This document shows, one piece after another, positions 25,377-34,265 of a stretch of DNA of 64,000 bases. Position 1 is the stretch's first letter. Every line of letters starts with the position of its first letter. This DNA is from an uncultured Clostridia bacterium (GTDB lineage Bacteria > Bacillota > Clostridia > Oscillospirales > CAG-382). The stretch spans positions 41,783 to 105,782 of the forward strand of contig CANRAV010000006.1 in NCBI GenBank assembly GCA_947628695.1. Reading direction: 5' to 3'. The position numbers were made by a program, and so were the translations under genes. The notes beneath the pieces are model-generated. The model made no database searches, was not told where the DNA came from, and was given only the letters and a program-made list of their open reading frames with translations.

Positions 25377-26482
25377 GCGTTAAAACATCTCCGGCAAAAC
25401 AGCCGCTTTTCCATATAGTAAAGCGCGACGCCATGCCTTGGTGGAAATCATGGCTTGTGAGGATTGCGGCGGTTTTGGTGAGCCTTGTTGTGTGCGGTAT
25501 AATCTCCGTAATTCTGACAAAGGAAAACCCCTTTAAGATATACGGCATGATGTTCGAGGGCTCTTTCGAAACAGAGCGCAGAAGGTGGATGCTTATCTAC
25601 AGGACGGCCATACTTTTGGCGATAGCGCTTGCCATAACACCGGCGTTTAAAATGCGCTTTTGGAACATAGGTGCAGAGGGTCAGGTGCTTATCGGCGCGC
25701 TTGCTGCCGGCGCCTGCATGTTTAAGATAGGCGACAGTATGAACAACGCCTCTTTGATTGCGATTATGGCCGTTTCGGCGATTGCCGCCGGCATGGTGTG
25801 GGCACTGCTTCCCGCCGTGTGCAAGGCGTTTTGGAACACAAACGAAACGCTTTTCACCTTGATGATGAACTACATTGCGATACAGCTGATAGCCTACTTT
25901 TCATATGTTTGGAAGCCGAAGGGCACAGGTCAGCTGGGCGTTATTAACCAAAATACGCAGGCGGGCTGGCTGCCGGATATTGCGGGAAATAAATACCTCC
26001 TCACCGTTATAGTTGTCGCGGTGCTGACGGTGCTTATGTATGTTTACATGAAGTACACGAAGCAGTGGTACGAGATTTCCGTAGTCGGCGAAAGTGAAAA
26101 CACCGCAAGATATGTCGGCATCAACATAAAGAAAGTAATAATCCGCACCCTTGCAATCTCCGGTGCGATAGCCGGCCTTGTCGGCTTTCTCATCGTTTCC
26201 GGCGCCGACCACACGGTGACGACGGATACTGCCGGCGGCAGGGGCTTTACGGCGATAATGGTTTCCTGGCTTGCAAAATTCAACCCTCTTTACATGGTTT
26301 TGACTTCGTTTATGCTTGTGTTCTTCGAACGCGGCGCAGCCGAGATAACCACGCAGATAAAAAGCCTAAACGAATCATTTGCCGATATAATAACCGGCAT
26401 AATTATCTTCTTCATAATCGGCTGCGAGTTTTTTATCAATTACAAGATAGTTTTCCGCGGCTCAGGAAATAAAAATGCATAG
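25373..26482 (+). CDS. ABC importer permease (NupP type)
   Basis: 369 residues with about eight to nine hydrophobic segments, starting near residue 27. Family features are the WNIGAEGQ motif (about 97) and the ARYVGINIKKV cytoplasmic loop that contacts the ATPase. It belongs to the BPD-transp-2 family, as do B. subtilis NupP and other BMP-linked permeases. It overlaps the ATPase gene by 4 nt, and the partner permease follows after 15 bp. Confidence 0.94.
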   Translation: MSVKTSPAKQPLFHIVKRDAMPWWKSWLVRIAAVLVSLVVCGIISVILTKENPFKIYGMMFEGSFETERRRWMLIYRTAILLAIALAITPAFKMRFWNIGAEGQVLIGALAAGACMFKIGDSMNNASLIAIMAVSAIAAGMVWALLPAVCKAFWNTNETLFTLMMNYIAIQLIAYFSYVWKPKGTGQLGVINQNTQAGWLPDIAGNKYLLTVIVVAVLTVLMYVYMKYTKQWYEISVVGESENTARYVGINIKKVIIRTLAISGAIAGLVGFLIVSGADHTVTTDTAGGRGFTAIMVSWLAKFNPLYMVLTSFMLVFFERGAAEITTQIKSLNESFADIITGIIIFFIIGCEFFINYKIVFRGSGNKNA

Positions 26483-26497
26483 GAGGCAAGAAAGCAA

Positions 26498-27484
26498 ATG
26501 ATAACAGCTTTTATTCAGCGCGCTGTGATTCAGGGCATACCGCTTTTGTTCGGCTCTACGGGCGAAATACTTACCGAAAAGTCGGGGCATTTGAACCTTG
26601 GCATTCCCGGCATAATGTACGCGGGCGCTATGGGCGGCGTTATAGGCGCGTTCATGTATGAAAACTCCTTTGCCAATAAGGCAGATATGAATGCGTTTCT
26701 CGCTGTTTCCATACCGATACTGACCTCGGTGTTCTGTTCTCTTATAATGGGGCTTATATACTGCTTCCTCACCGTTACGCTTCGCGCAAATCAAAACGTA
26801 ACCGGTCTTGCGCTTACTACCTTCGGCGTGGGATTTGGCAACTTCTTCGGCGGTTCGCTTATTAAGCTGATGAATAGCGACGTTCCTTCGATAGCGCTGT
26901 CAAACACAAGCAACTTTTTCAGAACAAAGCTGCCCTTTGCCGATAAGCTCGGCTGGTTCGGGAAGGTCTTCCTGTCGTACAGCTTCCTCGCCTACACTGC
27001 AATAGTGATTGCCGTTGTTGCGGCTTTCGTGCTTAAGCGCACACGTGTCGGCCTTAACCTGCGCGCCGTGGGCGAAAGCCCCGCAACCGCAGACGCGGCC
27101 GGGATAAACGTCAACCGCTACAAGTACCTGTCCACCTGTATAGGCAGCGTTATCGCAGGGCTTGGCGGCCTGTATTACGTTATGGATTACGCCTCCGGCG
27201 TTTGGTCTAACGACGCCTTCGGCGACCGCGGCTGGCTTGCTATTGCGCTTGTCATCTTTGCAATTTGGAACCCGGATTTCGGCATAATCGGCTCTGTCCT
27301 TTTCGGCGGGCTGTACATCGTTTACAACTATATCCCCAACTCAAGCTTTGCCATGCAGGAGCTTATAAAAATGCTCCCCTATGTCGTAACGATAATTGTG
27401 CTTATAATAACAAGCATGCTTCGCCGGCGTGAAACACAGCCACCTGCAAGTCTCGGCCTTCCGTATTTCCGCGAAGACAGGTAA
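26498..27484 (+). CDS. ABC importer permease (NupQ type)
   Basis: 328 residues, the second BPD-transp-2 permease of the importer. LTEKSGHLNLGIPGIM near the start corresponds to the conserved N-x-G-x-G loop, and ADAAGINVNRYKY is the ATPase-contacting loop. The usual run of about eight membrane segments is visible. AGGAGG lies before the start. A strong terminator ends the unit. Confidence 0.94.
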   Translation: MITAFIQRAVIQGIPLLFGSTGEILTEKSGHLNLGIPGIMYAGAMGGVIGAFMYENSFANKADMNAFLAVSIPILTSVFCSLIMGLIYCFLTVTLRANQNVTGLALTTFGVGFGNFFGGSLIKLMNSDVPSIALSNTSNFFRTKLPFADKLGWFGKVFLSYSFLAYTAIVIAVVAAFVLKRTRVGLNLRAVGESPATADAAGINVNRYKYLSTCIGSVIAGLGGLYYVMDYASGVWSNDAFGDRGWLAIALVIFAIWNPDFGIIGSVLFGGLYIVYNYIPNSSFAMQELIKMLPYVVTIIVLIITSMLRRRETQPPASLGLPYFREDR

Positions 27485-27511
27485 AGCCCCGGCAGGGGAG
27501 AAATGAATAAC

Positions 27512-27547
27512 AAAAAAGTACGCCGTATAAACGCGGCGTACTTTTTT
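27512..27547. terminator. Bidirectional terminator
   Basis: AAAAAAGTACGCCG (27512-27525) pairs with CGGCGTACTTTTTT (27534-27547). The A-run and T-run let it work on both strands: after the importer operon (plus) and after the XRE gene (minus, stop 27563). Confidence 0.88.
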
Positions 27548-27562
27548 GCGTCAAAAGAACAG

Positions 27563-28168
27563 TTATTTAAGCTTGCTTTTCTTGCTTGGCTTTATCCCGA
27601 AGCATAAGAGCGTGACAATCTCGGCGGGAATGCCAATGATAAATATCAGCCAATAATTTCCCACGTGTGCGACGAGAAGCGTAAGGTATAAGGCAAGCAG
27701 CAGTGACCAAATAAGCAGGGAAATGATGTAAAAATTGCTGCTCTTTTTAAACCAAAGCGAATTAAAGACCAAAAGCACAACAAGGCAGACGGGCAGGCTG
27801 TCAACAAAAATAATCCAAAGCGCCTTACCAATAGCTGCCCAAACGGCAGTAAAGGCGACAGTTGCAAGAAGCAGAACACCTATAACCGATATAAGCGCTA
27901 TAAGCATATGGTTGCGCATCGCCGTCTCCTTGCGCGTGGCTACTCGCTTGCCGGCTTCGTGCCGCACAAGAATATAGTCGACCGTTACGTCAAAAATGTC
28001 CGCAATGTTTTTAAGGACATATATGTCGGGCACGGATTCTCCGCGCTCCCACTTCGAAACCGATTTGTCGGAATAGCCCAGCTTCTCCGCAAGCTCTGCC
28101 TGTGTAAGCTTTGCGTTGGTACGCAGGGCGGTTATGTTTGCCGCAACGGCACATTTCAGTTCATCCAT
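27563..28168 (-). CDS. XRE-type regulator with C-terminal membrane domain
   Basis: 201 residues. The N-terminal helix-turn-helix (about 8-60) reads LRTNAKLTQAELAEKLG, then SDKSVSKWERG, a typical XRE/Cro domain. From about residue 90 it has four or five membrane helices. Start set at the second ATG (28168), which has GAGG 8 nt upstream; the first ATG at 28174 is only 2 nt from it. Regulators of this shape probably sense an envelope signal. A 15-bp palindrome lies about 48 bp upstream. The neighbouring SGNH hydrolase is divergent and could be the target. Confidence 0.88.
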   Translation of the reverse strand: MDELKCAVAANITALRTNAKLTQAELAEKLGYSDKSVSKWERGESVPDIYVLKNIADIFDVTVDYILVRHEAGKRVATRKETAMRNHMLIALISVIGVLLLATVAFTAVWAAIGKALWIIFVDSLPVCLVVLLVFNSLWFKKSSNFYIISLLIWSLLLALYLTLLVAHVGNYWLIFIIGIPAEIVTLLCFGIKPSKKSKLK

Positions 28169-28215
28169 TGTCATTACCTCGAAAGGGGCTGTAAACGCGC
28201 TTAAAATAAGGATAT

Positions 28216-28230
28216 TCTACTAATAGTAGA
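28216..28230. promoter_or_regulatory. 15-bp palindrome, possible XRE operator
   Basis: TCTACTA-A-TAGTAGA is perfectly symmetric and lies in the divergent region between the XRE gene and the hydrolase gene. XRE regulators bind such short palindromes. Assignment is inference. Confidence 0.55.
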
Positions 28231-28443
28231 GTCACCTGAATTTCTCTATTTTTCCGTTCCGGAATAGTATATCTCAAAATCGTCTGCGGGGGTGGTGTTT
28301 TCCTCGCCGCTCGGATATAATATACATGAGCTTTGGGAAACACATATCGACATTGTCGCGTCGGCGTTGCCTGCATGGACAGTGCAACCGGGACGCAGAC
28401 CATAAATATCTGAGACTAAAACTATAAAACAAGAGAGGCACAG

Positions 28444-29121
28444 ATGAAGAAACTTATTATTTTTGGCGATTCTATACTTAAAGGCGTAACGTTTTCAAAA
28501 GAAAACGGAAGATATAGGCTTTGTATGCCCAATTACGACGAGCTTGGCAAAGAGGGCTTTGAAGTTAAAAACTACTCTAAGATGGGTGCGACTATCGATT
28601 ACGGCGAGCGCGTACTTAAGGAAGAGCTGGTAGACAGCAACGGAGACGACTGTGTTGTGCTTTTCGAATACGGCGGCAACGACTGCGACTACCCGTGGAA
28701 GGCTATCTCAGAGAACCCGGACGACAGCCACACCTGCCGCACCGCACCGGGGATATTTGAAAGAACCTACAGAACCTGTGTTGAATACGCGCGTTCCGTC
28801 GGCGCGAAGGTGCTTATATCAAACCTTCCGCCTCTTGACAGCGAAAAATATATGGCCTGGATCAGCCGCGGCCTAAACTACGACGTGATTTTGAATTGGC
28901 TTGGCGATAAAAGCATGCTCTACCGCTGGCATGAGAACTACAACCGCCTTATAGAGCGCATTGCGGAAAAATTCAGCGCGTCTCTTGTCGACGTGCGCGG
29001 CGCATTTCTTACCGCACACAACTTCAAGTCGCTTATAAGCGAAGACGGCATACATCCGACGGAGGACGGACACATCCTCATAAACAGAACCGTCACTGAC
29101 GCTGTCCTCGCAGCTGTATGA
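28444..29121 (+). CDS. SGNH/GDSL-family hydrolase
   Basis: 225 residues. Cytoplasmic by sequence (no signal peptide). The block I motif IIFGDSILKG carries the nucleophile serine, block III is EYGGNDCDY, and block V is EDGIHPTEDGH with the catalytic aspartate and histidine. The family deacylates lipids, sugars or polysaccharides; the substrate cannot be read from the sequence. AGAGG lies upstream. A terminator follows at 29208. Confidence 0.88.
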   Translation: MKKLIIFGDSILKGVTFSKENGRYRLCMPNYDELGKEGFEVKNYSKMGATIDYGERVLKEELVDSNGDDCVVLFEYGGNDCDYPWKAISENPDDSHTCRTAPGIFERTYRTCVEYARSVGAKVLISNLPPLDSEKYMAWISRGLNYDVILNWLGDKSMLYRWHENYNRLIERIAEKFSASLVDVRGAFLTAHNFKSLISEDGIHPTEDGHILINRTVTDAVLAAV

Positions 29122-29207
29122 CACATCCCCTAAATTATTTCAATATATAAACGCAATTTTTGCTTGCGTTTCGCGCGGCGTGTATTCCACGCTGCTGCGG
29201 TTTTACA

Positions 29208-29242
29208 GAATCGGCCCGGTTTCCTCCGGCCGGTTCTTTTTT
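29208..29242 (+). terminator. Terminator after the SGNH hydrolase
   Basis: GAATCGGCC (29208-29216) pairs with GGCCGGTTC (29228-29236, one wobble) and is followed by six T. A second hairpin with AAACGCAA/TTGCGTTT arms lies at about 29149-29171 without a T-run. Confidence 0.8.
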
Positions 29243-29265
29243 ATTTGCCTTCAACAAAGGCCACA

Positions 29266-30096
29266 CTAACCCCGATGGCAAATAAGCGCATTTATTCTGT
29301 CCGAAAGCGCTGCAAACTGCCGCACGTCAAGCTCCTCGCCGCGCACCGTCGCACCGAAAAGCTCCGTTACGACGGATTTAATTTCCTCCTTCGGCAGCTC
29401 ATTAATGGCCGACGAAAGGGAATTGACAAGCGTCTTTCTGCGCATGGCAAACGCGCCCCTCAATACGCGGAAGAAAAGCCCCTCGTTTTCGGGTTTAACC
29501 GGCTTTTCTGTATACGGCGTCAGCGTTATGACTGCGGAATCTACCTTCGGCTTCGGTGAAAAGTTTTCCGCCCCGACGGTAAACTGTCTCTTAACCGCCG
29601 CATAATAGCTTACAGCGGCGGTAACCGCACCGTATCCGGCCGCCCCCGCCTTTGCCGAAAGCCGCTCTGCCACCTCTTTCTGCACCATAACCGTTATCGA
29701 CCGAAACCCGTACTCCCCTTCAAGAAGCATCATAAGTATCGGCGTCGTTATGTAGTAGGGAAGGTTTGCGCATACAACGCAGTCAAGCCCTGCAAACTCT
29801 TCCTTTATAAGAGAGCGCAGGTCGCACTTCATCACGTCTTCGTTGATAATCTTCACGTTTTCTGCGTCCGCAAAGCGCTCTTCAAGTATGGGGATAAGCT
29901 CACTGTCTATCTCTATCGCTGCGACCTTCGCCGCACGCAGGGCAAGCTGCTTTGTAAGTATGCCCATGCCGGGGCCTATTTCAATAACTCCGCAGCCCTT
30001 GTCCGCACCGCATACCTCCGCAATGCGTGCCGGAATGCGGTCGCTTGTCAAAAAATTCTGCCCAAGCGACTTTTTCTTGTAAAAGCCTTCAGCCAT
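29266..30096 (-). CDS. rsmA: 16S rRNA dimethyladenosine transferase
   Basis: 276 residues (KsgA/RsmA). It dimethylates two adjacent adenosines near the 3' end of 16S rRNA. Motifs are KSLGQNFLTSD, the SAM-binding EIGPGMGILTKQLA, EIDSELI, and the catalytic NLPYYITTPIL. Its ATG shares one base with the stop of the upstream cupin regulator (TGATG), so translation is coupled. Confidence 0.97.
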   Translation of the reverse strand: MAEGFYKKKSLGQNFLTSDRIPARIAEVCGADKGCGVIEIGPGMGILTKQLALRAAKVAAIEIDSELIPILEERFADAENVKIINEDVMKCDLRSLIKEEFAGLDCVVCANLPYYITTPILMMLLEGEYGFRSITVMVQKEVAERLSAKAGAAGYGAVTAAVSYYAAVKRQFTVGAENFSPKPKVDSAVITLTPYTEKPVKPENEGLFFRVLRGAFAMRRKTLVNSLSSAINELPKEEIKSVVTELFGATVRGEELDVRQFAALSDRINALICHRG

Positions 30097-30662
30097 CAGC
30101 TGTCCTTGTCTATAATTGTCAAAAACTTAGCCCGGCCTCCTATGGCGAACTGACCGTGCATGATCTTGGGGTCAAAGTAAACGCAGTCGCCCTCTTCAAG
30201 GGTAACCGTCTTCTTGCCTATAGTGACGCCGATTTTGCCTTCAATCACAAAGTTGAACTCCTGCCCACCGTGGGAAACCAGTTCCGGCGGAGTGTCAGAC
30301 GGGTCAATGGTTACAAGCATCGGCTCCTTGTTCCGGCCGATGTAGTTGTGCGCAAGCGCTTCAAAAGCGTAGCCCTCGTAGCGCTTAATGTCGATGCCCT
30401 GACCCTTACGCGTCACCGTATAGTCGTACATACGCGGCGCTTCGCCCGTTAAAATATCCGTCGCGTCGACGCCGAAAATAGAGGCAACGGCGTAAATAAC
30501 GCTTATCGGTATGTCCTTTTTGCCCGTTTCGTAGTCCAGGTAAAGCGACACCGGAATGCCAAGCTTTTCCGCCACCTCGGTTGCGGAAAGCTCCAATATA
30601 TCGCGAAGGTAATGTATACGGTCCGTGACCTGTTTAAGCTCTTCTTTGTGTTCGGTATACAT
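30096..30662 (-). CDS. XRE-cupin regulator
   Basis: 188 residues. N-terminal XRE helix-turn-helix (about 12-68, with LSATEVAEKLGIPVSLYLDYE) and a C-terminal cupin barrel (about 110-185, with SHGGQEFNFVIEG and YFDPKIMHGQ). Proteins of this layout repress small metabolic or transport genes and bind a small ligand in the cupin. It lies 28 bp after queG and overlaps rsmA by 1 nt, an unusual place for such a regulator; its targets may be elsewhere. Confidence 0.92.
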   Translation of the reverse strand: MYTEHKEELKQVTDRIHYLRDILELSATEVAEKLGIPVSLYLDYETGKKDIPISVIYAVASIFGVDATDILTGEAPRMYDYTVTRKGQGIDIKRYEGYAFEALAHNYIGRNKEPMLVTIDPSDTPPELVSHGGQEFNFVIEGKIGVTIGKKTVTLEEGDCVYFDPKIMHGQFAIGGRAKFLTIIDKDS

Positions 30663-30690
30663 ATGCTTTTCTCCTTTTAAACAAGTTTCC

Positions 30691-31518
30691 TCAGCTGACG
30701 ATTATATCATATTCACCGCTTGCAGTCAAGAAGTTTTCTTCCAAAACCGCCCTCGGCCTAAACGAAAAGGCAAAGGATGCATACTCTTCGTCGTCCATTT
30801 CTCGCAGCCTTTGGGGCGTAAAGTCCTCGATAAAGCCTTCTTTAAAATAGGCTATGTCGGAAAACTGCGCGCCCTTGTTGTAAGGGCAGCACCTTTGGCA
30901 AATGTCGCAGCCCCAAACAGTTTTGTTCGCCTTTAAGACTTCGCAATCTTCCTTTGTTTTTCTCTTCTTTTGGGAGATGAAGGACAGGCAGCGTTCCCTG
31001 GTATACCCGCCCTTAAGTGCGCCGGCAGGGCAGGCGTCGACGCAGGCCGTGCATTCCCCGCAGCCGCCGTCACAGTGGCAAATATCCTCTTCAAGCCGTG
31101 CAGTAAACAGCAGCTCCGCAATGAAGACAAAGCTGCCGTATACGGGGTTTATAAGCAGGCCGTTCTTTCCGATAAAGCCAAGTCCGGCAGTCGCCGCAGC
31201 GCCCTTTTCGTCAATGGGCGAGCTGTCCGCATACCCGTAAATTTCACCGCCCGTCTCGGCCATGAGCGTGGGAATAATCCGCTCAAACAGACCATTCGCG
31301 TACAGGTGATAGTCGCGGCAGCGCGCAAAAAGCCCAACGTTAAACCCGCCGCCTTCCTTCATGCCGGCGTGCCTGTAGGGTATCAGGAAAACGGCAGCGC
31401 TTTTAATGCCCGGCTTGCCGTTTAAAAGCCGTGGGTTTATAACCGTAAGCCTTTCGAAGTCAACGGTGGCAAATTCCGTTATCCCTTCGGCGTTTAAGAG
31501 CTTTTTTAAAACTTCCAT
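30691..31518 (-). CDS. queG: Epoxyqueuosine reductase family iron-sulfur protein
   Basis: 275 residues from ATG 31518 (GAGAGGACAGG upstream); longer in-frame starts would overlap the hairpin at 31541-31573. Two [4Fe-4S] motifs are seen: CGECTACVDACPAGAL and CDICQRCCPYNK. The N-terminal domain with GLGFIGKNGLLINP is the cobalamin-binding part of QueG, which makes queuosine in tRNA from its epoxide. The length is shorter than E. coli QueG (about 380) because the C-terminal HEAT repeats are absent, as in many Firmicutes. No other queuosine gene is nearby, so a related reductase role stays possible. Confidence 0.85.
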   Translation of the reverse strand: MEVLKKLLNAEGITEFATVDFERLTVINPRLLNGKPGIKSAAVFLIPYRHAGMKEGGGFNVGLFARCRDYHLYANGLFERIIPTLMAETGGEIYGYADSSPIDEKGAAATAGLGFIGKNGLLINPVYGSFVFIAELLFTARLEEDICHCDGGCGECTACVDACPAGALKGGYTRERCLSFISQKKRKTKEDCEVLKANKTVWGCDICQRCCPYNKGAQFSDIAYFKEGFIEDFTPQRLREMDDEEYASFAFSFRPRAVLEENFLTASGEYDIIVS

Positions 31519-31540
31519 CCTGTCCTCTCGGTTATTAAAC

Positions 31541-31573
31541 AGGCGTGCCGCAAAACCCGTATGCGGCACGCCT
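31541..31573 (-). terminator. Hairpin after the LRR-dockerin gene
   Basis: A perfect 12-bp stem, AGGCGTGCCGCA and its complement, with a 9-nt loop, 19 bp after the stop. The following T-run is weak (GTTTAAT). Its arm repeats in the hairpin at 33430. Confidence 0.7.
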
Positions 31574-31591
31574 TCATTTACGCCAAGTGTG

Positions 31592-33376
31592 TTAAAACTC
31601 AGATATAATGCCTGCGTCAAGCTGGAGTATGCGTGACGCGTCAATGTTGTTCACAGCGCCGTTGCCGTCAACGTCCGCTGCGGCAAATGCCGAGTCCTCA
31701 AGGTCTATAAGGCCGGAGTCGTACTGCAGCGTGAACGACGCGTCTATGTTGATCACGGCACCGTCCCCATTAGCGTCGCCAATCTCTGCGTTGCGCAGAC
31801 TGCCGCATATAGCGCATCTGCCGTCGTCCGTACTTTCAAAGTAGTGACCCGTGCATTTCTCGGTCTTCCTGTACCAGGTCACCTCTTCGTCGCCTATTGT
31901 AGCCGTGCCGGTGTACGGGTAGTTGGTCTTTATGTAGTCGGTCGGCTGAATGCCGCTTGCAAGAATAACGGTCTCGGCGGCGTTCATAAGGTTTCCGCCT
32001 GCTTCCTTCGAGGTAAGCCCTGCGGCGGCGCCTGAGGACCTTACGTAAACGGTCTTAATGTTTTCCTGCGGTAAGATGTCGTCCTTCATATCTTCGCCGT
32101 AATTAATAAATGTGTAATTGTCAAGCTCTTTTATGCCGGCGCCTATTGTAAAGCTTTCAATAGAGAAGCATTCTTGAAAGTCTCCGTTAAATTCAGTCAC
32201 ACTGTCGGGTATAACAAGGCTTTCAAGCGCACTGCACCATGCAAACGCACCGTCTATGGATTTTAATCCTTCGTGCAGCGTTATGTTCTTAAGAGAAGAG
32301 CAGGCTGAAAACGCATCTTGACCAATGGAGATTACACCCTCCGGCACTTCAAAGCTTGTAAAGGTGCAGCCTGAAAAGGCACATTCGCCGACAGCGGTTA
32401 CGCCCTTCGGTATAACGCTGCCGCTGCAGCCTGCCACCACGGTGTTTGTTTCTTCCTCTATAACGCAGTTGCCCTCGCCGCGGTAAACCTTGTTGTTTTT
32501 GTCAACGGTAATGGACTCCAGCTCTGCGTTGTAGTAGAAGGGGTTGCCGGCAATGGATACAACGCTTGCGGGTATGTTTATGCTTTTAATTCCCGTTTGG
32601 GATAAGGCCCCGTAAGAAATATCCGTTACATAGTCCGGTATAACGCTGTTTTTGCAGCCGGCTATAAGTGAATTGGTTTCCGTTTCTATAACGCAGTTGT
32701 CCTTGCTGTGGTATACCTTGTTTTCCTTGGAAACCGTCAGCGTTTCAAGAGCTCTACAGCCGGAGATAACGTCGTTAGAGAAATTTTTTACGCCTGCGGG
32801 CACGTTTAAGCTTTTAAGCGCCGTGCAGCCGGAAAAGGTGCCATACAGCTCTTCAATGCCGTCGGGGAGCGTAATGCTTGTGAGAGAGGTGCAATTGTAG
32901 AACGCACCCCACCCCATTTCGGTTACGCTGTCGGGAATTACAACATTTACAAGCGAGGAACAGTCGGAGAAAGCATAGCCTTCTATCTCTGTAACGCTGT
33001 TCGGGATGCTTATGCTTTTAAGGGAAGTACAGCCGCGGAAGGCAGACTGACCGATGTACGTCACCGTATTAGGTATGCTGACGTTTTCAATAGACGTGCA
33101 GTAGTGAAACGCGCTGCCTGCTATGCTTGTCACGCCTTCGGAAATAACAACGGACTTGATGTCCTCGGCGTATTCAAACCAAGCGGCACTCTGTATTGAT
33201 CCGAAAAACAAGTCGTCCATCCAACCATTGCCGGAGACGGTAAGCTTGCCGTCGGAATCGAGGTTCCAGGTAAGATTGTCTCCCCAGGTGCCGCTTGCGG
33301 CTTCTGCCGACGCAGGGATCGACAAAGCGCAAAGCGCAAGGGAAAGAGTTAATAGAATTGCTGTTAACCGTTTCAT
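31592..33376 (-). CDS. Secreted BspA-type LRR protein with dockerin-like C-terminus
   Basis: 594 residues. A classic signal peptide (MKRLTAILLT...) ends at about ASA-EA (residue 25). LRR_5 repeats fill about residues 70-450. A CxxC-containing linker (CAICGSL) precedes two dockerin-type calcium loops, IGDANGDGAVINIDAS and ADVDGNGAVNNIDAS, at about 535-590. Dockerins dock enzymes to cohesin scaffolds, and BspA repeats bind host proteins or matrix, so an exposed adhesion role is plausible. GGAGGAGG lies before the start. It stands alone between rpsR and queG, flanked by two hairpins that share arm sequence, and looks like an insertion among housekeeping genes. Confidence 0.9.
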   Translation of the reverse strand: MKRLTAILLTLSLALCALSIPASAEAASGTWGDNLTWNLDSDGKLTVSGNGWMDDLFFGSIQSAAWFEYAEDIKSVVISEGVTSIAGSAFHYCTSIENVSIPNTVTYIGQSAFRGCTSLKSISIPNSVTEIEGYAFSDCSSLVNVVIPDSVTEMGWGAFYNCTSLTSITLPDGIEELYGTFSGCTALKSLNVPAGVKNFSNDVISGCRALETLTVSKENKVYHSKDNCVIETETNSLIAGCKNSVIPDYVTDISYGALSQTGIKSINIPASVVSIAGNPFYYNAELESITVDKNNKVYRGEGNCVIEEETNTVVAGCSGSVIPKGVTAVGECAFSGCTFTSFEVPEGVISIGQDAFSACSSLKNITLHEGLKSIDGAFAWCSALESLVIPDSVTEFNGDFQECFSIESFTIGAGIKELDNYTFINYGEDMKDDILPQENIKTVYVRSSGAAAGLTSKEAGGNLMNAAETVILASGIQPTDYIKTNYPYTGTATIGDEEVTWYRKTEKCTGHYFESTDDGRCAICGSLRNAEIGDANGDGAVINIDASFTLQYDSGLIDLEDSAFAAADVDGNGAVNNIDASRILQLDAGIISEF

Positions 33377-33429
33377 TGCTTTTTTCCTCCTCCAAAACTT
33401 TTATTTTTTCGGTTAATAGTAAACAAAAA

Positions 33430-33460
33430 GGCGTGCCGCAAGCGAAAGCTGCAGCACGCC
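33430..33460 (-). terminator. Terminator after rpsR
   Basis: GGCGTGCCGCA (33430-33440) pairs with TGCAGCACGCC (33450-33460, one wobble). On the minus strand TTTTTGTTT follows. It is 13 bp after the rpsR stop. Confidence 0.85.
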
Positions 33461-33472
33461 AAAAAACGCCTC

Positions 33473-33763
33473 TTAGTCGGAAACGTAGGGAATAAGCGCA
33501 ACGTGCCTTGCGCGCTTAACCGCAATGGTAAGCTGCCTTTGGTGTTTTGCGCAGGTGCCGGTTACACGGCGGGGAAGAATCTTCGACCTTTCGGAAAGGT
33601 TCTTCCTAAGCTTAAGGGTGTCCTTATAATCTATATGCTCTATCTTATCGGCGCAGAAAGCGCAAACCTTCTTCCTCTTCTTGGGTCTGAAGGGCTTCTG
33701 AGCCGGGGATTGTGCCTGAGCATTAGCTTCGGTCTTTACCTCGGTCTTTACTTCGTTATCCAA
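33473..33763 (-). CDS. rpsR: 30S ribosomal protein S18
   Basis: 96 residues. The conserved core is [15 protein letters not shown], then [14 protein letters not shown] and AIKRAR-like basic end; the CxxC...C pattern suggests a zinc-binding form. The first 25 residues are a non-conserved, K/E/T/A-rich extension. It is last in the rpsF-ssb-rpsR operon. Confidence 0.97.
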   Translation of the reverse strand: MDNEVKTEVKTEANAQAQSPAQKPFRPKKRKKVCAFCADKIEHIDYKDTLKLRKNLSERSKILPRRVTGTCAKHQRQLTIAVKRARHVALIPYVSD

Positions 33764-33797
33764 AGCCTATACCTCCTTTTATAATCTGTTTTGAAAA

Positions 33798-34238
33798 TTA
33801 GAATGGAAGCTCGTCGTCGGCCGAAAGCTCTTCAAAAGAACCCTCTGCCTTGGGAGAGCTGTAATTAGGCATCTCGTTGACAGGCGCATCGTGCACGGGA
33901 GCACCCGCATCCGACTTCTTGTCAACAAAGCTGCACTCGTCGGCAACTATCTCGTAAGAGATGCGCTTGCCGCCGTTCTGATCCGTCCACTGCCGGGTTT
34001 GAAGGGAACCGCATACCAAAATGGGACGCCCCTTGGTGAAAAAGCGCGTAACAAACTCTGCCGTCTGGCGCCAGGCCACAACGTCGAAAAAGTCACTTTG
34101 CGGCTGTTCACCGGCCTTCGTAAAGCGCCTTGTAACGCCTATCCTGAAGGAAGCAACCGGTACCCCGTTAGGTGTCTGTCTAAGCTCCGGGTCGGCAACA
34201 AGATGACCGACCATTATGACCTTGTTAAAACTTGCCAT
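33798..34238 (-). CDS. ssb: Single-stranded DNA-binding protein
   Basis: 146 residues. OB fold (MASFNKVIMVGHLVADPELR, FFDVVAWRQTAEF), then a flexible linker and the acidic tip DDELPF that recruits repair and replication partners. It lies between rpsF and rpsR, the universal Firmicute arrangement. Confidence 0.98.
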   Translation of the reverse strand: MASFNKVIMVGHLVADPELRQTPNGVPVASFRIGVTRRFTKAGEQPQSDFFDVVAWRQTAEFVTRFFTKGRPILVCGSLQTRQWTDQNGGKRISYEIVADECSFVDKKSDAGAPVHDAPVNEMPNYSSPKAEGSFEELSADDELPF

Positions 34239-34265
34239 AACTCCTCCTGATGTGAACGTCTGCGT

